This document shows positions 52,409 through 59,660 of a DNA stretch of 64,000 bases, one piece after another. A program made the position numbers and the translations under genes. The notes under the pieces were generated by a model. That model was given only the letters and a program-made list of their open reading frames with translations. It searched no databases and was not told where the DNA came from. The DNA is from Deinococcus frigens DSM 12807 (GTDB taxonomy: Bacteria; Deinococcota; Deinococci; Deinococcales; Deinococcaceae): NCBI RefSeq assembly GCF_000701425.1, contig NZ_JNIW01000008.1:1-64000 (forward strand), in the 5' to 3' direction. The first letter of the stretch is position 1. Each line of letters opens with the position of its first letter.

Positions 52409-52471
52409 CGGCAAAATTCACTCACTCCGTTCGGTCAAGAGTGAGCAACTCTTTTGACCAATGCGCTAGGT
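52409..52471. repeat. Composite palindromic repeat, copy 2 (intergenic)
   Basis: A short form of the element also seen at 8676-8776: AAATTCACTCACT joined to CCGTTCGGTCAA and AACTCTTTTGACC. The GGTCAAGAGT and ACTCTTTTGACC parts form a hairpin, placed between the convergent DUF808 and hydrolase genes, where it could end transcription from both sides. Confidence 0.75.
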
Positions 52472-53335
52472 GCGGTCCATCAGCCACTGCACCAGCGCCG
52501 CCCGGATTTCCTCACGGGGTTCGTCGTTCAGCAGTTCGTGGTAGCCGCCGTCTTGCAAGATCAATGTCTTGTCCGGGCTAGCAATGGTGTCGGTAAAGCG
52601 CACGCTGCCCGCCGGATCAGTGATTTTATCTGCCGTGCCGTGGAAGACCAGAGTGGGCAAGGTCCAGTTGGGATACTCGGCCCAGAGCTTGTGGCTCAGG
52701 CCCAGCAGGGTGGCGGCAGTCAGGGCGCGGACCTTGCCGTGGTACATCAGTTCATCGGCCTCGTAGGCAGCCACCTCATCGGCCAGGCGGGACAGGTGGC
52801 CGGTGCCCAGATCGCTGACCGGCGCGACGGGGGCCACCTTTGCCAGCAGTGGGGCCAGCGCCTTGAGCCAGGCGGGTTCGTCCTCTCCCACCAGCAGGGA
52901 AGGGCTGGAAAGTATGACGCCCGAGAGCCCACGCGGATCGCGGGACGCGCTGGCCGCCGTGACCAGGCCGCCCATGCTGTGGCCCAGCGCGAACAGCGGC
53001 AGCGGCGAATCGTCGCCGGGGCGGCCCCGCAGCGCCTCGCGGGCCTTGAGGTGATCGCCTACCAGCACGTTCAGGTCCACCACCGCCCGCCTGCCTTCCG
53101 AGTGGCCGTGGCCGCGCTGATCATAGCTGTAGACGGTAAAACCCGCCGCTGCCAGCGTGGGAATCAGGGCGTGGTAGCGCTCGACGTAACGGCCAGCGTA
53201 TTCGCCGACGCCGTGCGAGATCAGCACCGCGCCGCGCGGACTCTGCGCCGTCCAGATATAGCCGCTGACCGGCGCACCCGGCACTTTCCATTGTTGATAC
53301 GGCCATTGTTGATGCGGCCACTGTTGATGGTTCAT
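52466..53335 (-). CDS. Alpha/beta hydrolase, monoacylglycerol lipase-like
   Basis: A 289-residue serine hydrolase. The nucleophile elbow is GHSMGG, the acid is in [11 protein letters not shown] and the base is in [22 protein letters not shown] and [13 protein letters not shown] are typical of the MGL/lysophospholipase group. Residues 1-16 are a repeat ([15 protein letters not shown]) coded by 15-bp tandem units. ATG at 53335 follows TACACT (53343-53348 on this strand) by 7 bases. Confidence 0.9.
   Translation of the reverse strand: MNHQQWPHQQWPYQQWKVPGAPVSGYIWTAQSPRGAVLISHGVGEYAGRYVERYHALIPTLAAAGFTVYSYDQRGHGHSEGRRAVVDLNVLVGDHLKAREALRGRPGDDSPLPLFALGHSMGGLVTAASASRDPRGLSGVILSSPSLLVGEDEPAWLKALAPLLAKVAPVAPVSDLGTGHLSRLADEVAAYEADELMYHGKVRALTAATLLGLSHKLWAEYPNWTLPTLVFHGTADKITDPAGSVRFTDTIASPDKTLILQDGGYHELLNDEPREEIRAALVQWLMDRT
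53288..53332. repeat. In-frame 15-bp tandem repeat at the hydrolase N-terminus
   Basis: Three units of 15 bp; the first two differ at one position (CCATTGTTGATACGG and CCATTGTTGATGCGG). They encode three pentapeptides directly after the initiator methionine. Confidence 0.9.
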
Positions 53336-53420
53336 GGGCCGGAGTGTAGCGCTCCCCTGATAAAGCCTGCGTAAACCACCGTCGTCACGGTCCAGGCGGT
53401 TGGCGCGGCAGACTAGGCAG

Positions 53421-53858
53421 ATGGCAGACATTGCGAGAAAGGCGAACGCCCAGTGGATGGGAGACCTCAAGAACGGCAAGGGCAACATCAGCACCGAGAG
53501 CGGTACGGTGGACAAGGCGCAGTATTCGTTCAGCACGCGCTTTGAAAACGGCACCGGCACCAACCCGGAGGAGCTGCTGGCCGCCGCGCACGCGGGCTGC
53601 TTCACCATGCAACTGTGTGCCCTGCTGGCGGGCGACGGTCACGATCCCCAGGACGTGCGCACGGCAGCCACCTGCGAGATGGTCAAGGAGGGGAACGGCT
53701 TCAAGGTCAGCGCCATGAAACTCAGCGTGCGCGGCAAGGTGGGCAGCATTGACCAGGCCGAATTTGAAAAGCATGTTCAGCAGGCCGCCGAGACGTGTCC
53801 GCTGAGCAAGGTCATGCAGGGCAACGTGAAAATCACGCACGAGGCTGTGCTGGAATAG
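53421..53858 (+). CDS. OsmC family peroxiredoxin-like protein
   Basis: A 145-residue protein of the OsmC (osmotically inducible) branch that reduces organic hydroperoxides with two active cysteines, seen in HAGCFTMQL and ETCPLSKV. The [15 protein letters not shown] signature marks OsmC rather than Ohr. The hydrolase gene is divergent with an 85-base gap; the terminator follows immediately. Confidence 0.92.
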   Translation: MADIARKANAQWMGDLKNGKGNISTESGTVDKAQYSFSTRFENGTGTNPEELLAAAHAGCFTMQLCALLAGDGHDPQDVRTAATCEMVKEGNGFKVSAMKLSVRGKVGSIDQAEFEKHVQQAAETCPLSKVMQGNVKITHEAVLE

Positions 53859-53879
53859 CAATCAGAGGACGAGAACGAG

Positions 53880-53905
53880 CGCTCCGCTTCGGCTGGGGCG
53901 TTTTT
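53880..53905 (+). terminator. Intrinsic terminator of the OsmC gene
   Basis: CGCTCC pairs with GGGGCG (one G-T pair) and is followed by five T residues. Confidence 0.7.
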
Positions 53906-53953
53906 GTTTGCCCATCTGCCAGGTGGCCGATGCGTCCGCCCCTGTCTCGCAGC

Positions 53954-53959
53954 TAGGCT
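53954..53959 (+). promoter_or_regulatory. Leaderless -10 box (TAGGCT)
   Basis: TAGGCT, 6 bases before the ATG at 53966. Confidence 0.55.
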
Positions 53960-53965
53960 GAACAC

Positions 53966-54520
53966 ATGAGTCACCTCTTTTACCTCGTCGGGCCGCCGGG
54001 CAGCGGCAAACGCACCGTGGGCAAGGCACTCTCGGCGCTGACCGGCGCGGCGCTGCTGGACAACCATCTGACCAATGATCCGGTGTTCCTGGCCGCCGGG
54101 GTCAGCAGCGACGGTGAGGTTTCGGCAGAGGTCTGGGAACTGTGTTTCGACGTGCGAGGAGCGGTCCGGGCGGCCATGCTCCACGCGCCGCCCACGCTGG
54201 CGCATATCCTCACCAATTACCTGACGGCAGAGGAATGCGAATGGCGCAATGTGGAACGCCTGCGCGAACTGGCCGCCAAACGTGGCGTGCCCTTCGTGCC
54301 CGTGTGGCTGACCTGCCCACTGCCCGAACTGGAACGCCGGATGCTCTTGCCAGAGCGGGCCGAACGGCTGAAACTGCGTGACCCGCTGCGCCTGCGCGAG
54401 TTGATGGCGAAGGCCGGAAATCTGCCGCCCCCGCCCGACGCGCTGGTGCTGGACACGTCCGCGCTGACGCCAGAGCTAACCGCGCGCCGCATCGTCGGAT
54501 TCATACAGCGGACCGGATGA
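53966..54520 (+). CDS. P-loop kinase-like protein, first tandem copy
   Basis: A 184-residue P-loop NTPase with Walker A GPPGSGKRT right at the N-terminus, followed by LLDNHLTNDPVF and an adenylate/shikimate kinase-like layout (CPLPELERRMLLPERAERLKLRDP as lid-type helices, LDTSALTPE at the end). Substrate unknown; a small-molecule kinase or a phosphotransferase of the AAA_33 kind is likely. The next gene is a clear paralogue and overlaps it by 4 bases. Confidence 0.8.
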   Translation: MSHLFYLVGPPGSGKRTVGKALSALTGAALLDNHLTNDPVFLAAGVSSDGEVSAEVWELCFDVRGAVRAAMLHAPPTLAHILTNYLTAEECEWRNVERLRELAAKRGVPFVPVWLTCPLPELERRMLLPERAERLKLRDPLRLRELMAKAGNLPPPPDALVLDTSALTPELTARRIVGFIQRTG

Positions 54521-55074
54521 CTCCGCGCGTCTTCCATTTGGTGGGGCCGCCGGGCAGCGGCAAACGGACCGTCGGGCTGAAACTGTCGGCGCTGACCGGA
54601 GCCGTGCTGCTGGATAACCATCTGTTCAATGACGCCGTGTTCAGGCCCTACGGCGCGGACGGCCTGCGTCCCATCCCTGAGGAGATTCACGCGCTGGCCG
54701 CGCAGGTCCGCAAGCTGGGGCTGGAAGCCGCCCGCCTGGCCCCGCGTGACGTGAGCCAGATTTTCACGAGCTATCTGACGAACCGCCCGTCTGGGCCAGC
54801 CGCCCTGCAACTGGTGCGCGATCTTGCGGCGGCCAGGGGAGCACAGTATCTGCCCGTGTGGCTGGCATGCCCTTTAGACGAGTTGGAGCGGCGTCTGCCC
54901 CTGCCCGAACGTCTGAAACGGGCGAAACTGCGTGATCCCGCCATCCTGCGTGCCGCCCTCGAAACCTCCGGCCTGCTTGCCGCGCCGCCAGACGCCATCG
55001 GGATCGACACCTCGGCGCTGGCCCCGGCGGACGCGGCGCGGCTGATCGCAGAGCATTCGGGGGCGCTGTTTTGA
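54517..55074 (+). CDS. P-loop kinase-like protein, second tandem copy
   Basis: A 185-residue paralogue of the preceding protein: HLVGPPGSGKRTVGLKLSALTGAVLLDNHLFND, WLACPLDELERRLPLPERLKRAKLRDP and IDTSALAP align motif by motif. Start ATG overlaps the upstream stop (ATGA). Conserved Walker A and DNH motifs in both copies suggest both are active rather than one being decayed, perhaps working as a heteromer. Confidence 0.8.
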   Translation: MTPRVFHLVGPPGSGKRTVGLKLSALTGAVLLDNHLFNDAVFRPYGADGLRPIPEEIHALAAQVRKLGLEAARLAPRDVSQIFTSYLTNRPSGPAALQLVRDLAAARGAQYLPVWLACPLDELERRLPLPERLKRAKLRDPAILRAALETSGLLAAPPDAIGIDTSALAPADAARLIAEHSGALF

Positions 55075-55334
55075 GAAGCAGCTCTAGCGTCTTCAAAGCG
55101 TCCGAGGAACGACCAGCACCGTAAACAAATCGGCCATCGCAGGCCGTCGGGCGCGCAGCGGACGGGCCGCACGTCACGTCACGGAGCGGGGCACCAGGCA
55201 GGACCGCCTATCTCCAACCCCCGCCCCGCGCGCCCGATCCTCCTGCCCCCAAGGGGATAGGGGGCTGGGGGCTGGGTCTCCCTTGTCTACTTCCTGGCCG
55301 CCCAACCCCCGCCCTCTCCCCTATCCTCACCCTT
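55075..55334. other. Region upstream of the ilvA leader
   Basis: About 260 bases without a gene, pyrimidine-rich on the plus strand toward the right with runs such as CCCCCAAGGGGATAGGGGG. The TATCCT box of the leader ORF is at 55322-55327. Confidence 0.5.
55322..55327 (+). promoter_or_regulatory. -10 box (TATCCT) of the ilvA leader transcript
   Basis: TATCCT, 7 bases before the ATG of a 14-codon ORF, the same spacing as at leaderless genes in this window. Confidence 0.6.
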
Positions 55335-55379
55335 ATGAACGCGGCGCGAATTACCGGCGGCTCAGGGGACAACACCTGA
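55335..55379 (+). CDS. Candidate ilvA leader peptide (14 aa)
   Basis: A short frame, MNAARITGGSGDNT, begins at the probable transcript 5' end and stops inside a hairpin (55356-55387) that precedes a true terminator. It carries one Ile and two Thr codons, amino acids tied to the ilvA reaction, but is not rich in them. Role as a sensing leader peptide is inferred. Confidence 0.45.
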   Translation: MNAARITGGSGDNT

Positions 55380-55403
55380 CAGCCGCCGCGCTGCCCGGAG
55401 GTT

Positions 55404-55432
55404 CCCCCGCCACAGACGCGGGGGCTTTTTTT
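55404..55432 (+). terminator. Attenuator-type terminator before ilvA
   Basis: CCCCCGC (55404-55410) pairs with GCGGGGG (55418-55424) and is followed by seven T residues. It lies between the leader ORF and ilvA, so unregulated transcripts should stop here. The upstream hairpin (GGCGGCTCAGG with CCTGA-CA-GCCGCC) is the natural alternative structure. Confidence 0.75.
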
Positions 55433-55452
55433 GCCCGATGGAGGACCGACCC

Positions 55453-57003
55453 ATGATCCAGACCCAGACCTTTGAACCCGGCCAGATGACCGCGATGGAC
55501 GTGCTGCGCCTGGCCCTGACCGGCAAGGTGTACGGCGCGGCGATTGAAACGCCGGTCAGCCAGGCCCCCGGCCTGAGCAAACGCACCGGCAACCGCGTGC
55601 TGCTCAAGCGCGAGGACCTGCAACCGATCTTCTCCTTCAAGCTGCGCGGCGCGTACAACAAGATGGCGCAACTTTCACCAGAACAGCGGATGAGGGGCGT
55701 GATCACAGCGTCGGCGGGCAACCACGCGCAGGGGGTGGCCTACGCGGCGCAGGAGCTGAAGATGCGCGCGGTGATCGTGATGCCCGCGACGACACCCGAG
55801 ATCAAGATCGAGGGCTGCCGCGCCCGTGGGGCCGAGGTGGTGTTGCACGGCGACAGCTTTTCCGACGCCGAAACGCACGCCTACGCGCTGCAAAAGGAAC
55901 TGGACCTGACCTTCGTGCATCCCTTCGACGATCCGCTGGTGCTGGCCGGACAGGGCACGGTGGCGCTGGAGTTGCTGCGGCAGGTGGAAACGGGCAACGG
56001 GTATACGGTCTTCGTGCCGGTGGGCGGCGGCGGATTGATCGCGGGCGTGGCCAGCGTGATCAAGGCGCTGCGTCCCGATGTCAAGGTGGTGGGCGTGGAG
56101 CCGGACGACAGCGACGCCATGTACCAGAGCTTGCAGGCGGACGCGCGGGTGCGCCTGGACTCGGTGGGCATCTTCGTGGATGGGGTGGCGGTCAAGCAGG
56201 TGGGGGCCTACACCTTTGACCTGACCCGCCGCTACGTGGACGACTGGGTGCGCGTCAACACCGATCAGGTCTGCGCGGCCATCAAGGACGTGTTCGACGA
56301 CACCCGCGCCGTGATGGAACCCGCCGGGGCACTGGCGGTGGCGGGTCTCAAGAAATACGCGACGGAACAGGCACTGACGGACGAAACACTGGTGGCCCTG
56401 ACCTGCGGCGCAAACGTCAACTTCGATCGTCTGCGCCACGTCTCGGAGCGGGCCGAGATTGGAGAGCAGCGCGAGGCGATTCTGGCCGTGACCATTCCGG
56501 AGCGCCCCGGAGCCTTCCGCGAATTTATCGAGGTGATCGGCGCGCGGGCCGTGACCGAGTTCAATTACCGCTACGCCCCGCGCGCCGAGGCGCAGATCTT
56601 TGTGGGTGTGCAACTGGCCTCTGCCGGGCAGCGCGGGGAACTGGTGGACACTCTGACGGCGCGCGGCTACGCCGTCCTGGACCTGACCGACGACGAGCTG
56701 GCCAAGGTCCACGTGCGGCACATGGTGGGGGGCCGCGCCCCGGAGGCCACGGGCGAACGCGTCTATTCGTTCACCTTCCCGGAACGCCCCGGCGCGCTGC
56801 TGGAATTTCTGACGCACCTGCACGGGCGCTGGAACATCAGCCTGTTCCATTACCGCAACCACGGCAGCGCCCACGGGCGGGTGCTGGCGGGCGTGCAGGT
56901 GCCAGACGGCGATGAGCACGACTTCGCCGCCTTTGTGCGCGGCCTGGGCTATCCGTCCACCGAAATGACGCACAACCCGGCGTACCGGCTCTTTCTGACC
57001 TGA
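55453..57003 (+). CDS. ilvA: Threonine ammonia-lyase, biosynthetic
   Basis: A 516-residue PLP enzyme making 2-oxobutanoate for isoleucine synthesis. The PLP lysine is in FSFKLRGAYNKM, the phosphate loop is VGGGGLIAG, and the C-terminal half has two ACT-like domains (VTIPERPGAFREFIEVIG and FTFPERPGALLEFLTHLHG) for Ile/Val feedback. That marks the long biosynthetic form. ATG at 55453 has a GGAGGA site 6-12 bases upstream, just after the attenuator. Confidence 0.95.
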   Translation: MIQTQTFEPGQMTAMDVLRLALTGKVYGAAIETPVSQAPGLSKRTGNRVLLKREDLQPIFSFKLRGAYNKMAQLSPEQRMRGVITASAGNHAQGVAYAAQELKMRAVIVMPATTPEIKIEGCRARGAEVVLHGDSFSDAETHAYALQKELDLTFVHPFDDPLVLAGQGTVALELLRQVETGNGYTVFVPVGGGGLIAGVASVIKALRPDVKVVGVEPDDSDAMYQSLQADARVRLDSVGIFVDGVAVKQVGAYTFDLTRRYVDDWVRVNTDQVCAAIKDVFDDTRAVMEPAGALAVAGLKKYATEQALTDETLVALTCGANVNFDRLRHVSERAEIGEQREAILAVTIPERPGAFREFIEVIGARAVTEFNYRYAPRAEAQIFVGVQLASAGQRGELVDTLTARGYAVLDLTDDELAKVHVRHMVGGRAPEATGERVYSFTFPERPGALLEFLTHLHGRWNISLFHYRNHGSAHGRVLAGVQVPDGDEHDFAAFVRGLGYPSTEMTHNPAYRLFLT

Positions 57004-57234
57004 TTTTGTCTGTTCTGATCTGCGGCCTGACCCCAAATTGCGAAAGGTCGAGGCCGAATCCGAGCGGAGCAAATGGCGAAAAACACTACCTCGCGGCAAT
57101 GAACGTACACTCGGTGGCGGTCCCGAATGTCTGGGAATGACCGCAGGACGGTATGGTTGCCGCTGCACCCAGAATGTTGAGAATTCGTACAGACCTGCCG
57201 ACCTCCTCCGCCCGTGCCCTTCACGCCGGAGCCG

Positions 57235-57240
57235 TATGCT
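57235..57240 (+). promoter_or_regulatory. Leaderless -10 box (TATGCT)
   Basis: TATGCT, 7 bases before the ATG at 57248. Confidence 0.55.
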
Positions 57241-57247
57241 GAACCGC

Positions 57248-57565
57248 ATGGTTCATACGAGCGAGCAGATCATCACCATCCACGGGGCATGGCACGGCCA
57301 GACGAATGAGCCTGGCCGGGTCTTCAAGGGCAAGATTGTCCGCTCTGATCTGCCCGGCCTGCGCAAGGGCACCAACGCCGAGGTCACCTTCGGCCACAGC
57401 GCGGGCCGGACCCATGACGCCGCCGAACACGGTACCTACACCCTGATCGCAGGCAGCAAAACCCTCCCGCTGATGAGCTTTATCTGCCGCAGCGTGGGAA
57501 CCACAGGCCAGCACAGGACCAACGACACCCAGGAAGCCGACTGGCAGGCAGTGCCGCTGGGATGA
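57248..57565 (+). CDS. Conserved hypothetical protein, 105 aa
   Basis: Unrecognised small soluble protein with HTSEQIITIHGAWHGQTNEPGRVFKGKIVRSDLPGLRKGTNAEVTFGHSAG and a basic middle. No signal or membrane segment. The ATG at 57248 is chosen from the TATGCT box; an in-frame ATG lies 12 bases upstream. The 240 bases before it hold no recognised feature. Confidence 0.6.
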   Translation: MVHTSEQIITIHGAWHGQTNEPGRVFKGKIVRSDLPGLRKGTNAEVTFGHSAGRTHDAAEHGTYTLIAGSKTLPLMSFICRSVGTTGQHRTNDTQEADWQAVPLG

Positions 57566-57620
57566 CGCGGGTCGGCAGGTCTAAAAGTCTGGAGGCCAGA
57601 ACACCAGAAGAAATGCTGCG

Positions 57621-57640
57621 TTCTGACCTTCAGAATTTTT
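57621..57640 (+). terminator. Short terminator hairpin
   Basis: TTCTGA-CCT-TCAGAA followed by TTTTT, between the 105-residue unknown and the convergent csoR. Confidence 0.6.
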
Positions 57641-57647
57641 GACGGCG

Positions 57648-57971
57648 TTAGCGGTAGCGCAGCGCTTCCATCACCTCTTCGACCAATTCCACGCTGTCAC
57701 CGCGTTCGGCGGACGTCGCCACATGCGCTTCCAGATGACCGCGCAGCACCACGTCGCCCGCACCGCTCAGCGCGCCCTGCACGGCCTTGATCTGCCGCAG
57801 CACGTCCACGCAGTAGACCTCCGGATCATCCAGCATCCGCACGATGCTGTCCAGGTGGCCGCGCGCGATGCTCAGGCGGCGGCGGGCGCGTTTGCGGGCG
57901 TCCTCCGGCATGCACAGTTTGCCCCAGGCGGCGCAGTGTGGGGCGTTCGCAATTGCCCCGGCGCTGGTCAC
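57648..57971 (-). CDS. csoR: CsoR-type copper-sensing repressor
   Basis: A 107-residue all-helical metal-sensing repressor (DUF156). The Cu(I) ligands follow the C-H-H pattern: cysteine in VYCVDVLRQ, and two histidines in LRGHLEAHV. Thermus thermophilus CsoR has the same triad. The N-terminal 20 residues add two Cys and a His (PHCAAWGKLC) not found in most relatives; an internal ATG at 57911 would omit them. The GTG overlaps copZ by 4 bases, so repressor and chaperone are co-expressed. Confidence 0.88.
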   Translation of the reverse strand: MTSAGAIANAPHCAAWGKLCMPEDARKRARRRLSIARGHLDSIVRMLDDPEVYCVDVLRQIKAVQGALSGAGDVVLRGHLEAHVATSAERGDSVELVEEVMEALRYR

Positions 57972-58186
57972 CCGTTCGCCACCTGCGCGGCGTAGCCTTC
58001 CTCGGCCACGGCACTGATCATGGCCCCGGTATCGGCGTCGCCGTGGACGGTGGCCTTGCCGCCCTCCAGATCAACCTGCACGTCATGCACACCCGTTACG
58101 CCCTTCAGGGCCTTTTCCACAGCCCCCACGCAGTGGCCGCAGGTCATGCCGTCAACTTTCAGTTCGGTGGTCATGGGAGTAGTCAT
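57968..58186 (-). CDS. copZ: Copper chaperone (HMA domain)
   Basis: A 72-residue heavy-metal-associated domain protein binding Cu(I) through GMTCGHC (CxxC) at residues 13-19. It normally hands copper to CopA, whose gene next door is decayed. ATG at 58186 lies 6 bases after a TACTAT box (58193-58198 on this strand), adjacent to a CsoR-type operator. Confidence 0.92.
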   Translation of the reverse strand: MTTPMTTELKVDGMTCGHCVGAVEKALKGVTGVHDVQVDLEGGKATVHGDADTGAMISAVAEEGYAAQVANG

Positions 58187-58200
58187 GGGTCAATAGTAGA

Positions 58201-58211
58201 CCCCAGGGGGG
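58201..58211. promoter_or_regulatory. Probable CsoR operator 1
   Basis: CCCCAGGGGGG, the G/C-tract dyad typical of CsoR operators, two bases from the copZ TACTAT box. The same 11 bases recur at 58350. Confidence 0.65.
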
Positions 58212-58349
58212 AGGAGGGTCAAGTAGAGAGGTCTAAAGGGCAAGGGAACCAAAAGCAGAAATCTCAATTAACTGTTGCTCCTAGACCTTTGGAAGGGTCT
58301 GCCTTCATCGGCTGTCTTCAATGGGTTGCCAATCCTCCTGCCTTATCCT

Positions 58350-58360
58350 CCCCAGGGGGG
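58350..58360. promoter_or_regulatory. Probable CsoR operator 2
   Basis: CCCCAGGGGGG again, 12 bases before the ATG of the copA remnant at 58373. The two operators would place copZ-csoR and copA under the same repressor. Confidence 0.65.
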
Positions 58361-58372
58361 TGTGGAGATATT

Positions 58373-58880
58373 ATGACGGGGAAGACTGTCGGTCTGGACA
58401 TTGCCAGGATGACCTGCGCTGCCTGCGTGGGCTGGATAGAACGCGGGCTGCAAAAGGCAGACGGCGTGCGGACGCCGCCGTGAACCTGGCGACGGAGCAG
58501 GCCAGCGTGACCCATGATCCGGCGCTGACGAACGCCACTCAGGTTGTGACGACCGTGATTGGCACCAGCGACGAGACGCGCAGGCCGGAACTCTCCATTC
58601 CTGTGGAGGTCTAACCCACGAGGCCAGTAGGGCGGGTGGAGCACGGCTTGCGGGGGCTGCCGAGCGCCAGCGTCAACCTCGCCGCCACCGAGCGGGCCAG
58701 CTTGATGTCCTTACGTGCCGCCATGCTGCCGTGCGGCAATCGGTGCGGGAGCCGGGTACAACGTGCCGGACGAGGCCCCCAGTCTCAATCCCATCTGGAC
58801 GCTGACCGCGCCCGCAAGGCGAAGGAAATTGCGGCATTTCGGAGTCCGTATGAGTCCAGCGGGGCGCGGGACGGCTGAAG
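58373..58880 (+). pseudogene. copA: Decayed copA (copper-exporting P-type ATPase), N-terminal remnant
   Basis: The ATG at 58373 starts an HMA domain (GLDIARMTCAACVGWIERGLQKADGV with the CxxC). A frameshift near 58470 moves the continuation (DAAVNLATEQASVTHDPAL) to another frame, a stop follows at 58612, and a second HMA-like piece (GRVEHGLRGLPSASVNLAATERASL) then runs in the same frame before similarity is lost. The membrane and ATPase parts are missing. A clear pseudogene; the functional exporter, if any, is elsewhere. Confidence 0.8.
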
Positions 58881-58982
58881 CATGCGACAAATGCCTGCTG
58901 TTGACTTGCCACAAGACTTCTCGCCAGATCCACTTCCTGCGGAGAGGGCTTGTTTATAGCGGGGGCCTTCTTTTTCGGGGCG

Positions 58983-59660
58983 CTATAGCATGCGGCACTC
59001 CACCGCCTTGAGGACGGCGCGGGTGCGGTCGCGGACGCCCATCTTGGACAGGATGCTGGAGACGTAGCCCTTGATGGTTCCCTCGGTGGTGGTGATCAGC
59101 CCGGCGATCTCGCGGTTGCTGAAGCCGCCCGCCATCAGGCGCAACACCTCCTTTTCACGGCCCGTCAGAGCAACGGGGTCCATACGGTCTATGTGGTCCC
59201 GGTGGCCTTGCTCGCGGGCAGGGCGCAGTTCATTCAGGCCGCGCTGGAGCTGCGCCGTCAGGGTGGGTTGCAGCCAGCGCCCGCCGCCCGCCACCGTGCG
59301 GATGGCCTCCAGCAGCACCGGCAGCGACACGTCCTTGAGCAGATACCCTTTGGCCCCCAGTTGCACGGCGGCCAGCAACAACTCGTCGTCCTCAAAGGTG
59401 GTCAGGATCAGGGTGGGCACCAGCGGAACGCCCCGCGCCTGTGCCGCTGCGGCGAGCGCCCGCAACACCCCCAGGCCGTCCAGGCGGGGCATCCGGTAAT
59501 CCAGCAGCAGCACGTCGGGGCGGGCATCCGGCACGGTGGTTAGGGCCTGCTCGCCGTCCTCGGCCTCGGCCACCACCGTCATGTCCCCGGCCAGGGCCAG
59601 CATGCTGCACAGGCCCTGGCGCACCAGCGTCTGGTCTTCCACGATGCAGATCCGGATCAC
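58983..59660 (-). CDS. NarL-type response regulator
   Basis: A 225-residue regulator. The receiver domain (VEDQTLVRQGL start, phospho-acceptor in LLLDYRMPRLDG, conserved lysine in YLLKDVS) is joined to a LuxR-type HTH (LTGREKEVLRLMAGGFSNREIA to SSILSKMGVRDRTRAV). It overlaps the kinase gene by 4 bases and is its evident partner. Target genes are not evident from sequence; the lipoprotein and phospholipase genes next to the pair are candidates by position. Confidence 0.92.
   Translation of the reverse strand: MIRICIVEDQTLVRQGLCSMLALAGDMTVVAEAEDGEQALTTVPDARPDVLLLDYRMPRLDGLGVLRALAAAAQARGVPLVPTLILTTFEDDELLLAAVQLGAKGYLLKDVSLPVLLEAIRTVAGGGRWLQPTLTAQLQRGLNELRPAREQGHRDHIDRMDPVALTGREKEVLRLMAGGFSNREIAGLITTTEGTIKGYVSSILSKMGVRDRTRAVLKAVECRML

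Noticed and set aside
53414..53419. TAGGCA as leaderless -10 box of the OsmC gene
   Set aside because: Only one base separates it from the ATG, unlike the 6-10 bases at other genes.
55335..55432. T-box riboswitch upstream of ilvA
   Set aside because: No recognisable T-box sequence or specifier loop arrangement; the leader-ORF reading fits better.
55675..57249. Minus-strand frame of 524 codons opposite ilvA
   Set aside because: Entirely antisense to ilvA; His/Arg/Gln-rich shadow composition.
58845..58856. Third copy of the MITE-like element from the motif CGGAGTCCGTAT
   Set aside because: Only one end is seen; no left end or hairpin within 200 bases, so it is not called as an element.
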